A stretch of 14,688 nucleotides of DNA, taken from assembly GCA_029557025.1 (NCBI GenBank), contig JAKPRU010000156.1:1-14688 (forward strand), read 5' to 3'. The notes beneath the pieces are model-generated. The model was not told the origin of the DNA and searched no databases. It was given only the letters and a program-made list of their open reading frames with translations. A program made the translations under genes and the position numbers. Below are positions 7,739 through 14,688 of this stretch, piece after piece; position 1 is the first letter of the stretch; every line of letters begins with the position of its first letter. Source of the stretch: Candidatus Omnitrophota bacterium (lineage in GTDB: Bacteria; Hinthialibacterota; Hinthialibacteria; Hinthialibacterales; JAKPRU01).

Positions 7739-7753
7739 TTACATCGCATGTAA
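7739..7753. promoter_or_regulatory. Palindromic operator candidate
   Basis: TTACAT-CGC-ATGTAA is a perfect 6-base inverted repeat with a 3-base spacer in the AT-rich divergent region, upstream of the POR-alpha-like gene. Its size suits a dimeric transcription factor. No regulator gene lies in the window, and the binder is unknown. Confidence 0.4.
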
Positions 7754-7858
7754 TTTATTGATTTTGCTGAAGTTATCCCGTGGATACGTCGTGTGAGTCA
7801 CTTGTGAATTGCCTTTTTTGACCGGAAAACGGCAGAAATATCTTTCGGAGAATTGTCC

Positions 7859-7955
7859 TTGGAATGTGGGAGCGGTGCTCCCGTACTCCAAAGGTGCTTT
7901 TGCCGCACTACCCACAAGACTCCTCGGTGGTAGAATCATTTTGCAACCGGAGGAA
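7859..7955 (+). promoter_or_regulatory. Structured 5' leader with sequestered ribosome binding site
   Basis: Upstream of the ATG at 7962 the transcript can form two hairpins. (1) 7859-7873 pairs with 7877-7891: fifteen positions with one mismatch (7864/7886) and two G-U pairs, closed by a 3-base loop and centred on GGGAGC/GCTCCC. (2) TCCTC-GGT (7921-7928) pairs with ACC-GAGGA (7946-7954, G7949 bulged) around a 17-base loop, covering the GGAGGA Shine-Dalgarno at 7949-7954. Pairing of the ribosome binding site with an upstream strand behind a stable stem is the layout of a translational switch or protein-bound leader. No known riboswitch consensus was recognised. Confidence 0.45.
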
Positions 7956-7961
7956 TTCACC

Positions 7962-9023
7962 ATGCAGGATCTTCTTACGGCGATTGCGAAACAGGCGGGC
8001 CTGGACCGCGTGCTGTTCACCCCGGCGGTCAAACAACTCTATTTCGAAATGGCCGTCGCAAGCGGCGCGGTCACTCAGTTCAAACACGCCGATTCTACGC
8101 GCAACGGGCTTTCCTACGCGGCGGACAAAGCCGATGACAAAAAGCGCGCTCTGCTATTCTGTGCCTACCAGGAACTGTTCACCGCGTACGACCAGTTCAT
8201 CCAGATGTCCAAGGACATGAGGCCGGTGGTGATTCTTGTCCTCCGGGATGAACTCGGAAAATACTCCCTGCCGAATGTCTCGCCCCTGTTTCTACGGGAC
8301 ACCGGCTGGGTTCAGTTTTGGACTCATACATTCCAGGAGGCGTACGACCACCTCTGCCTGGGGTATCTTCTCCATGAGGAGAAAAAAATCCGCCTGCCGG
8401 TGATGGTGATGCAATCGTGCCTGGACGGCGGCGGCGCACGCACGTTTCAGGTACACGAGAAACTCAACCTCGGCAGTCCGCTCAAGGGCCTGGAGAGCGA
8501 GCGGGCCGGAAAAACCAAAATGACCTTCGAGGAAGCGTTCGCCCGCATGGAACGCAAAAAAGAACCGCCCAGCCTTCCGGGCAGCTATCGCCAACTCATT
8601 GCCGCGCTACCGGATCTGTACAAACAATGCGGCTACCAGGCCAAAGAGGATTCGCTTCCGGTAGCGGGGAAAGTAGACAAAGCAAACCGCGCCATTATTT
8701 CGCTGATTCCCGCACCGGCGGATATTGAACAGAACGGCTATGATGGCCCCGGCGGCAAGTGCGCGTTCGTTCGTCCGCTCTGTTACCGCCCCCTGGCAAT
8801 TCGGGATGTAATCGAGCAAGTAGCCGACCTGGATGCGCTGGCGGTAGTCGAACCGGACGTTACTCCCGGTGTCTTGCAGCCGCCGTTTCTCGGTGAAATC
8901 GCCGCGATGATCCCGCCCGGCTCGAAGGTACGCCTTCGGTCCTTTACCATTCCCACCGAAAGAACGGTCTTGACCGAGAACGATGTCATAACAATCGCCG
9001 ACTTCATAGCCGATGGCGCTTGA
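7962..9023 (+). CDS. Orphan pyruvate/2-oxoacid:ferredoxin oxidoreductase alpha-subunit-like protein
   Basis: A 353-residue protein laid out like PorA (POR domains I and II). The family's first helix aligns with the N-terminus; FTPAV at 19-23 matches the thiamine-side YPITPSS segment with Thr20 kept; Arg95 in LVLRD matches the conserved VTAR arginine. The clearest match is RDTGWVQFWTHTFQEAYDH (112-130) with LPVMV (145-149), as in RDTGW.Q....QEA.D and LPVMVCLDG of PorA. The end (AVVEPDVTPG, then GEIAAMI and ERTVLTENDV) resembles domain II. The segment that normally carries the thiamine-activating glutamate (ESE.GA) reads KHADSTRNGL, so that Glu seems lost or replaced by Asp44. No beta, gamma or ferredoxin-type subunit is adjacent. 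The ATG at 7962 has a GGAGG Shine-Dalgarno and matches the family start. It may be a divergent POR needing remote partners, or a repurposed fold. Its stop overlaps ubiE by 11 bases. Confidence 0.68.
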   Translation: MQDLLTAIAKQAGLDRVLFTPAVKQLYFEMAVASGAVTQFKHADSTRNGLSYAADKADDKKRALLFCAYQELFTAYDQFIQMSKDMRPVVILVLRDELGKYSLPNVSPLFLRDTGWVQFWTHTFQEAYDHLCLGYLLHEEKKIRLPVMVMQSCLDGGGARTFQVHEKLNLGSPLKGLESERAGKTKMTFEEAFARMERKKEPPSLPGSYRQLIAALPDLYKQCGYQAKEDSLPVAGKVDKANRAIISLIPAPADIEQNGYDGPGGKCAFVRPLCYRPLAIRDVIEQVADLDALAVVEPDVTPGVLQPPFLGEIAAMIPPGSKVRLRSFTIPTERTVLTENDVITIADFIADGA

Positions 9024-9744
9024 GCAATCTCTTCCATCCACGGATAAAAAGCCGGAATTCGTCCGCGCCGGATTTGCGGAGATTTCCGCTCACTATGACC
9101 GTATTAACGATTGGATGACCTTCGGCCTGCATCGCCACTGGAAACGGACTTTAGTGCGCGGTTTGCGCTTGCAGCCTGGCGATCGCGTATTGGATTTATG
9201 TTGCGGTACGGGGGACCTTGCGTACCTTGGCGCCGCGGAGACGATTGCCGGAATGACTGTGGGGCTGGATTTCGCTTCTGAAATGATTACTGTTGCACAG
9301 TCACGAGCCGGCTGGTGCGTCTCGCAGCACAGGCCGGTCTGGATACGCGGCGATGCGCTTCGATTACCCTTCCCGAATCATTCTTTTGACGCGGCAATGA
9401 TCGGCTATGGTCTGCGGAATCTTGCGGATGTTCGCAACGCCCTTGGTGAAATATCGCGAGTTCTTCGTCCGGGCGGGCGGCTGGCGATACTGGAGACCGG
9501 ACTACCGCGTGGCCGCCTGGTCGCGGCGCTGCATCATTGTTATCTGCGGCGCGGCATCCGACTGCTTGCCGGGTTGGTGCATGGGTCGGCAGAAATGCAC
9601 CGCTACCTGGCCTCATCCGCCCTGGCGTTTGCATCCCCTGAGGAAATCGGAAAGGACTGCGCGGCTGCAGAATTGAATGTTTCGGAAGTCAGACAATTCC
9701 TGTTCGGGTCGTCGGTAGCAATGTTCGCTGTCAAACGTCCATAG
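9013..9744 (+). CDS. ubiE: Demethylmenaquinone / ubiquinone biosynthesis C-methyltransferase
   Basis: SAM-dependent C-methyltransferase for the last or late ring methylation of menaquinone (MenG) or ubiquinone (UbiE). Here menaquinone is the likelier product, given the apparent lineage. The 243-residue protein has the family opener FAEISAHYDRINDWMTFGLHRHWK (recognised at 21-44), class I motif VLDLCCGTGDLA (59-70), the acidic SAM ribose residue in VGLDFASEM (Asp86), GDALRLPFP (113-121), the UbiE-specific GYGLRNLADV (131-140), and RVLRPGGRLAILE (149-161). The C-terminal half follows the family (RYLASSALAF). The ATG lies inside the upstream gene (11-base overlap) with no clear Shine-Dalgarno, so translation is probably coupled to the POR-alpha-like gene. 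The last 14 bases overlap the end of convergent rlmN. Length is normal. Confidence 0.9.
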   Translation: MALEQSLPSTDKKPEFVRAGFAEISAHYDRINDWMTFGLHRHWKRTLVRGLRLQPGDRVLDLCCGTGDLAYLGAAETIAGMTVGLDFASEMITVAQSRAGWCVSQHRPVWIRGDALRLPFPNHSFDAAMIGYGLRNLADVRNALGEISRVLRPGGRLAILETGLPRGRLVAALHHCYLRRGIRLLAGLVHGSAEMHRYLASSALAFASPEEIGKDCAAAELNVSEVRQFLFGSSVAMFAVKRP

Positions 9745-10798
9745 TGGTTATGGATTCCCGGCTTCGTGATTCGGTGGCAAGCTGCCCGCAGGCCCCCGAA
9801 ATTCCGCGTCCTTTACTGGCCCGAACGGTTACTGTTACGCCCCCCTTTTCTAATATCTCCACAAATCGAGTAACCACCTGCCCCGACGGTCGGGTATACT
9901 CCGATTTCGGAATCCGATTATTCGGGATCAGATTAACATGACAGACCAGACCACGAAGCAACTCTACCAGCCGGTTGGCGTCACGGATCCCGTCGTTCAC
10001 TCCCCGGATCAATAGATATTCAAAACTAATCCGCCGTTTGTCTCGCTCATGATAGTAACGCAGCGCTTCGAATAGCCGGTCCAGCGTGTAGACCTGCGCG
10101 ATGGGAGCGATTTCCGACCGTTTCTGATCGGTTGTGCCGTGAAGGGAGACGGCCAGTTTGACTCCAGGGGCATCCTGAGCGAGGCGATAGATTTCGGGTA
10201 CAAGGCCGACCGTAGAACACGTAATTCTCCTCGGCGACCAGCCCAGGCCTTCTTTTCCACAAAGGATATTGAAGGCGCCCGATACATTTTCATAGTTATG
10301 CAGCGGCTCCCCCATACCCATCAACACAACCCGTTTCACAGCCTTCCCCAGCCGCTGCGCTAAAAGAACCTGGGCCACAATCTCGCCCGCCTGGAGATCC
10401 CGCACCAGCCCCATTCGTCCTGTGGCGCAAAACCGGCAGGCAAAGGTGCATCCGACCTGCGTGGAAACACACACCGTAAACCCTTCGTCTTCTTTCCCGT
10501 CGCGAGGAATGACTACCGTTTCGACCTGCTTTCCGTCCGTAAGTTGAATCAGTAGTTTTTCCGTCCCGTCTTCGGGATCGGTCTGCCGATGAATGATGTG
10601 CGGAAGATCCACACTAAAACATTCATCGAGCCGTTGACGCAATGATTGCGGAAGATCCGTCATTTCCTGCCACTGCGCGGCGTTTCGGGAATAAAGCCAA
10701 TTAAAAACCTGCCGGGCGCGGTACGCGGGCAAACCTTCATGGCGGCACCACCTTGCGAGATCTTCAAACGACTGGTTCCAGATCGAATCGCGTTTCAT
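9731..10798 (-). CDS. rlmN: 23S rRNA A2503 / tRNA A37 C2-methyltransferase RlmN (radical SAM)
   Basis: Radical-SAM enzyme that methylates C2 of A2503 in 23S rRNA, and A37 of some tRNAs, supporting translation fidelity. The 355-residue protein has the radical-SAM cluster cysteines Cys117, Cys121 and Cys124 in GCTFACRFC, preceded by Cys110 (equivalent to E. coli Cys118). The SAM-binding GMGEP is at 161-165, CSTVGL near 194-199, and the catalytic methyl-carrying Cys337 in ACGQL. Length matches RlmN. The motif around Cys337 reads VRASKGRGISGACGQL where the family usually has VR.S.G.DI.AACGQL, so the acidic residue is missing. A Cfr-like resistance enzyme is less likely from overall sequence, but this motif is the point to check. 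It is the third gene of the minus-strand set, 14 bases after the hydrolase, with only a weak GAGAG ribosome binding site. Confidence 0.92.
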   Translation of the reverse strand: MKRDSIWNQSFEDLARWCRHEGLPAYRARQVFNWLYSRNAAQWQEMTDLPQSLRQRLDECFSVDLPHIIHRQTDPEDGTEKLLIQLTDGKQVETVVIPRDGKEDEGFTVCVSTQVGCTFACRFCATGRMGLVRDLQAGEIVAQVLLAQRLGKAVKRVVLMGMGEPLHNYENVSGAFNILCGKEGLGWSPRRITCSTVGLVPEIYRLAQDAPGVKLAVSLHGTTDQKRSEIAPIAQVYTLDRLFEALRYYHERDKRRISFEYLLIRGVNDGIRDANRLVELLRGLVCHVNLIPNNRIPKSEYTRPSGQVVTRFVEILEKGGVTVTVRASKGRGISGACGQLATESRSRESITTMDV

Positions 10799-10812
10799 CA
10801 GAACACTCTCGC

Positions 10813-11736
10813 CTACAGATACTTATTAAACCACGCTACAGCATCCCGGATATATTCCTTCGGGAGTTTGTGGCCGGACTCAAAAAATTTCAAATCTTTT
10901 TGTTCGCTGGGGATGAGATCATAGAGTTGTTTCGCCGAGTCCTCGGAGCACAGCTCATCCGTGCGCCCCATCAGCATGAGAAACGGCCGCCCCGCCAGAC
11001 CCCGAACATAGTTTTTTGGCGCGACGGGATAATACTTCTCTGTCATCGCCGGTGTAACGCAGGCGACGGTGACCTTGATCCGTGAGTCTACCGACGTAAG
11101 CAGAAAACTCTGTGTACCGCCCATACTGTAGCCGAGAACTCCGACCCGGTTCATGTCTATTTCCGAACGGGTGGCCAGGTAATCCAGGCCGCGGCGATAA
11201 TCCATCGTTGTTTGAGTATAGATTTCCGGCAACGTAAAGTAGTTCTTCCAACCGTCTTTTTCCGAGTAGTTCACATGCGCATAGTCGATCTCGGCTGCAC
11301 GTTCCCCATGCGCCTGCGCATCCAGGGCAAATACCGCGTATCCCGCTTCCAGCAATGCTTTCCTCGCAAGCCCGCCGTGGATAAAGTTATCATCCTCCCA
11401 CCAATTTAATTTCGCCCCGGACCACCCGTGCAGCAACAATACGCAGGGGAATGGGGCCTGACCGGTCTTCGGTAACTCAAGAAATGCCGGGACCAGAAAT
11501 CCCCGCACACCTCGGAACACGATCTTGTCCCGCGCGTAGTCGTCCCGTTCGCGACGTTCCACCATCCGCGCCTCCAGGGGAATACTCGGGTCGTACTGGT
11601 AAAATTGTATGACGGCCTGGTAGGCTTCCTCGCTCAGGGTTTCGAGTGTCGCCGGCGCATCCTGCGCCGAAGCGGTTAGAGGAAAAGCCATTACAATAAA
11701 AACGAGAGAGGACAGAACCGGATATCGATTCATCAT
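10813..11736 (-). CDS. Exported alpha/beta hydrolase (dienelactone hydrolase/acetyl-xylan-esterase-like)
   Basis: Predicted secreted or periplasmic serine hydrolase, probably an esterase. Of 307 residues, the first 24 form a signal peptide (basic MMNR start, hydrophobic core, TASA cleavage before Gln25). The alpha/beta-hydrolase core carries the oxyanion motif LLHGWSG (101-107), DAQAHG (139-144), the nucleophile Ser204 in GYSMGG, the acid Asp260 in GRTDELC, and His289 in ESGHKLP. The triad order and spacing are normal, so it should be active. The substrate cannot be named. Its place 13 bases downstream of the GH123-like gene suggests removal of ester decorations from the same polymer (inference). 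The ribosome binding site is AAGG about 8 bases before the ATG; a second Met follows immediately. Confidence 0.85.
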   Translation of the reverse strand: MMNRYPVLSSLVFIVMAFPLTASAQDAPATLETLSEEAYQAVIQFYQYDPSIPLEARMVERRERDDYARDKIVFRGVRGFLVPAFLELPKTGQAPFPCVLLLHGWSGAKLNWWEDDNFIHGGLARKALLEAGYAVFALDAQAHGERAAEIDYAHVNYSEKDGWKNYFTLPEIYTQTTMDYRRGLDYLATRSEIDMNRVGVLGYSMGGTQSFLLTSVDSRIKVTVACVTPAMTEKYYPVAPKNYVRGLAGRPFLMLMGRTDELCSEDSAKQLYDLIPSEQKDLKFFESGHKLPKEYIRDAVAWFNKYL

Positions 11737-11749
11737 GGAATCCCTTTCT

Positions 11750-14688
11750 TTATCTGGCCTTGCCGCCCGATTCGCTCAAAAGGCGAATACAAGTCAACAT
11801 TTCTTCACGGAATTGCCGGACCTTTTCTTCACTGTTGGTGAGATCGATTGCGTCACGAGAAAGCCCCAGGTTCATTTCCTGGTAACTCTGATCCATCCAT
11901 GGCGCAAGGGTTTCCTTTATGAGACGGTCCACCCTGCTTCGGATCTCCTTGTCGGCGTCTCGCGCCTGGAGGTGGCTCCGGAGCGCGCTCAGGATCCGGT
12001 AATCCTCGATCCCCTCTCGAACCGCCTCCCAGCGCCGGCTGGTAACAGGTCCGTCCTTTGTGGGATAAATCAGCATGTACTCGAATTCGGTACGGCCCCA
12101 CGGGTCCTCGCCGTGATTGTAACACCAGTACCCGATTCCGGTCGCATCATAACGGAACGCGAAAAGAGCGGCGATGCGGTACTCGGCTACAATGTTCGTA
12201 TTCTTCAGATACGCGCCGATGGGCCTGCCGTAGCTGTATGAGCAATTGTAAGACCACAGCGTTTTCCCCGTACCCCGGATGCATTTCATCTCCGGGGACG
12301 TCTCCGGAAGCATATTGATTCCGGGACACCAGATATCGGTAACGGGGGCCATCGCTTCAAACATCGGCAGTTCCCCGCCGCCGTCCGTGTAGATTTGGAT
12401 CGCCGGATCCGCTTTCCGAACGGCTTTACCAAAGTCGACATATTGATTCACGATGTTCCAACCGAAGCCGCCCGGTTCGTCAAATGGGTACAGGGCAAAA
12501 TGTTGTTTGTCGATGCCGTTTTCGGATAGATGTGCAACCAAGTCCTTTAGATAGGTTTCGAGTTCACGCTGATACGGCGTTTCTCCGGGCTTTCCGGCCA
12601 GGTTCGGCATCCCTTGAAGTAGAAAAACTACATCATGCCCTTTCACTCCCTGGATCGCGGCATCCAGTTGGGTGTAGTCAATACCTTCAGGTTCCCCCGG
12701 CTTGCCTTTCGGTTGGGGTAACGGAAGAACGAAAACATTATTCCCATGCGACAGTAAGTCCTCATAGTCGGATTCTTTGGCCGATGCCCAGGTGCAAAGA
12801 CGAAAGACGCCCGGCGGGGCCGGTTCGAACGCGAGAACATCCAGGTCGATTTCTGCCTGAACCTCCGGTGGAGGCACGGATGCAGGATTAGTCAATTCCA
12901 GGACTCCTGCGCCGTTCAAGGCCAGGCAACGGACGGTAACGCGGTATTTCCCGGAGGTTGTCGGTGCAACAACATCCAGCCAGACTTGCCGGGCCGATAG
13001 GGACGGAATGGAGATAACCCCGGATTCATCGAGTTTCGGCAGCGGGTCCCAGGACATCGCCCCAAGCGAGGTGGGAACGGAAATGGCATGGCGCGGTGTT
13101 ACGGTCACAGCGGGATCGGATGTCTCTACAAGAACCTGTGTTTGAATCGGCCGATCGGTGATATTAAACAGATTGAGTGCAAATACCTCATGCTCTGTCG
13201 GGACAGCGGTTCGGTTGATTCGTAGGAAACTGGTAGCGTTTGTGGGAATCTGTTCGTCTACCGCACGGTTCTCCCACAGAAGACCTTCAAAGGGAATAAT
13301 GCTTGTCGTGGCGCCAAGGCGGACGGACGAAGAAACGATGCGGGAAATATTATCTATTCGTGCCGCTTTTGCAATGAGGCTAGATGTCTTCTTGCAGGTA
13401 ATGTGTTTTGCTTCCGCATCCGCATTCGGGAATTGGTTCTGGAGAGATTCCACCGCATCCACGTCGTGTTTCATAAGCGCAAGTTCTCGTTCCAGGGCGG
13501 ATGCCGACAGCGGCAGGATTGGTTCTACCGAGCGGCGCGTGTCTGTAATCGCCGCGAAGGTTCGTTCAAGGACAGCGCGGTCATTCGCAAACGGGATCAG
13601 CGTCAGTTCCTTTGTGCCGTTACAGATCGGGGTTCCGTCTTGTCGGGCAAGGGTCCAGGCAATTCGGTGCAGCCCCGGGGCAACTGGAATGAAACGCATA
13701 CGCAATTCGCCATACTTTCCCACTACGAACGTAGTAGCCATCCGGCGTGACCCGTCCGGCGCAAAAATATCGGCGGATGCTTTCAGGGGCGTGCCGTTCG
13801 ATGCCGGATTGTAAATTGAAAAACAAATATCCTGTCCGGTGAATAATGTGTGCGAGTCCAAGGCCTTTGGAATCATGCGGATGGAATCGGCCTGCGAGAG
13901 ACCGAACCAAGAGGCCTTCATATCCGGTGTGCAGCGATACCCGCCCCATTGAATAAGCGTGTCGGTTTTTGCGGGTGTCCGGAAACAAAAAATCTTCCCG
14001 GATTCGCCCCCGGAAATCAGCATTTCAAGGCCGGGGGAAGAGTTAGTCATATCGCCGAAAATGGGCGTTGAGTTAGTTGTTCGGTTCGGGAACTGGTAGT
14101 CGAAAAGAACGTCGCCGGAATGATCCAATACCATCAGGTGTCCCTGTTGAGTAGCAAACACATATTCCGGGCGGCCGTCCGAATTAACATCGAGAATGGA
14201 ACCGGAGGCGAGACTGCGCCCCTGCATGTCGATTTGGCAGAGTTGGGTCCCGTCCTCGTCGTAACGGTAAATCACACCTAATTGTGTAATCAGAAAAATA
14301 TCCGCGCGGCCGTCGAGGTCCGGATCGCCGACCGAGATTGTGGAGGCAATCGGTCCGGATGTGGGATTCTTCCAAAGGACATCTCCGGTAACTCCGTCGA
14401 GGCAGAAGACCCAGCCGGAACTCGATCCGGCAACGACTCTCGCCGAGCCGTCCGATGCGCCGAAAATGACCGGCGCGGAAGTTGACCAGGATGGAGAGGT
14501 TCCGCCAATCTCTCTTTCCCAGAGAGTCGCCCCGCTTCGATCCAACGCAAAAATCAGCCCCGCCCCCGTCGCGACTACAATCTCAGGAGTCCCGTCGGCG
14601 TTCAAATCCCCTACAGCGGGCGAGACGGGAATCCCACTCACCTGCGCCTGCCAAATCGGCGTTCCCGTCAATGAATCAAAGCACCAGA
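11750..14688 (-). CDS. Beta-propeller plus GH123/DUF4091-like glycoside hydrolase, N-terminus outside window
   Basis: Large, probably exported enzyme. The frame is open to the window edge: codons before the TTG at 14671 read WCFDS, continuing a typical propeller blade, so the TTG is not the start. Numbering from it, residues 1-230 are PQQ/FG-GAP-like blades (ALDRSGATLWE, FCLDGVTGDVLW, VLDHSGDVLFD) with calcium-type motifs DLNADGTPE (22-30), DPDLDGRAD (116-124) and DVNSDGRPE (161-169). About 240-600 holds beta-sandwich-like segments and a helical stretch. About 610-890 resembles the GH123/DUF4091 barrel: FDEP with the Asp731-Glu732 pair, IWCPG, GIGYWCYN, and the family ending YPTKDGPVTSRRWEAVREGIEDYRIL. 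GH123 enzymes are beta-N-acetylgalactosaminidases using substrate assistance with an Asp-Glu pair (family knowledge); DUF4091 relatives are mostly uncharacterised, so the substrate is open. First gene in view of the set with the hydrolase and rlmN. Confidence 0.78.
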   Translation of the reverse strand, partial: WCFDSLTGTPIWQAQVSGIPVSPAVGDLNADGTPEIVVATGAGLIFALDRSGATLWEREIGGTSPSWSTSAPVIFGASDGSARVVAGSSSGWVFCLDGVTGDVLWKNPTSGPIASTISVGDPDLDGRADIFLITQLGVIYRYDEDGTQLCQIDMQGRSLASGSILDVNSDGRPEYVFATQQGHLMVLDHSGDVLFDYQFPNRTTNSTPIFGDMTNSSPGLEMLISGGESGKIFCFRTPAKTDTLIQWGGYRCTPDMKASWFGLSQADSIRMIPKALDSHTLFTGQDICFSIYNPASNGTPLKASADIFAPDGSRRMATTFVVGKYGELRMRFIPVAPGLHRIAWTLARQDGTPICNGTKELTLIPFANDRAVLERTFAAITDTRRSVEPILPLSASALERELALMKHDVDAVESLQNQFPNADAEAKHITCKKTSSLIAKAARIDNISRIVSSSVRLGATTSIIPFEGLLWENRAVDEQIPTNATSFLRINRTAVPTEHEVFALNLFNITDRPIQTQVLVETSDPAVTVTPRHAISVPTSLGAMSWDPLPKLDESGVISIPSLSARQVWLDVVAPTTSGKYRVTVRCLALNGAGVLELTNPASVPPPEVQAEIDLDVLAFEPAPPGVFRLCTWASAKESDYEDLLSHGNNVFVLPLPQPKGKPGEPEGIDYTQLDAAIQGVKGHDVVFLLQGMPNLAGKPGETPYQRELETYLKDLVAHLSENGIDKQHFALYPFDEPGGFGWNIVNQYVDFGKAVRKADPAIQIYTDGGGELPMFEAMAPVTDIWCPGINMLPETSPEMKCIRGTGKTLWSYNCSYSYGRPIGAYLKNTNIVAEYRIAALFAFRYDATGIGYWCYNHGEDPWGRTEFEYMLIYPTKDGPVTSRRWEAVREGIEDYRILSALRSHLQARDADKEIRSRVDRLIKETLAPWMDQSYQEMNLGLSRDAIDLTNSEEKVRQFREEMLTCIRLLSESGGKAR

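Larger units (their letters stand above)
7567..7858. other. Divergent intergenic region between smc and the POR-alpha-like gene
   Basis: No gene is supported here; the plus-strand frame that stays open through 7809-7961 has no Shine-Dalgarno at its first Met and adds nothing related to the family. The region is visibly more AT-rich than its surroundings and holds the smc promoter and a perfect palindrome (7739-7753). It also has a T8 run near 7690-7698 inside a weak TCGT/ACGA inverted repeat, and a possible weak plus-strand promoter: TTGACC at 7818-7823 with TATCTT at 7839-7844, spacer only 15. Confidence 0.55.

Noticed and set aside
7809..7961. N-terminal extension of the POR-alpha-like protein
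   Set aside because: The frame is open, but the ATG at 7962 has a strong GGAGG site and begins exactly where the family alignment begins. The upstream codons coincide with leader hairpins.

Overview
The window looks like chromosomal DNA from an uncultured, moderately GC-rich, free-living bacterium. The pointers are long secreted modular proteins with Thr/Pro linkers, a GH123/DUF4091-like enzyme joined to a calcium-motif beta-propeller, a menaquinone-type UbiE methyltransferase and a POR-alpha-like protein. This mix recalls candidate phyla near planctomycetes, Sumerlaeota or Hydrogenedentota. That placement is an impression from gene style only; no rRNA or phylogenetic marker comparison was possible.

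Layout. The left edge (to 2588, + strand) is the 3' part of a secreted metzincin-type metalloprotease with PPC, CARDB-like and C-terminal beta-domains joined by Thr/Pro linkers; its true start lies outside the window. A short spacer with a minus-strand terminator follows. Next comes a compact minus-strand higBA toxin-antitoxin operon (2726-3320) with a near-consensus promoter, an inverted-repeat operator, and a predicted transcript start at the toxin ATG. From about 3356 to 3789 I see no gene, only repeats, hairpins and a good terminator for the next gene. Then comes a full-length chromosome-condensation SMC ATPase (minus, 3790-7566) with an acidic C-terminal tail and a strong upstream promoter.

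A divergent control region of about 400 bp (7567-7961) separates smc from a plus-strand pair. The first gene of the pair is an orphan POR-alpha-like protein, preceded by a structured leader that can hide its ribosome binding site. The second is ubiE/menG, whose start overlaps the first gene by 11 bases. ubiE converges on, and overlaps by 14 bases, a minus-strand gene set (14688 to 9731): a partial beta-propeller/GH123-like enzyme, a secreted alpha/beta hydrolase, and rlmN. These are spaced by 13-14 bases, so they probably form one transcript.

Working themes are extracellular polymer breakdown (protease, GH-like enzyme, hydrolase), core housekeeping (SMC, RlmN, UbiE) and a small toxin-antitoxin module. 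The least explained locus is the POR-alpha-like/ubiE pair with its leader RNA. I see no rRNA, tRNA, CRISPR array, insertion sequence or phage gene.
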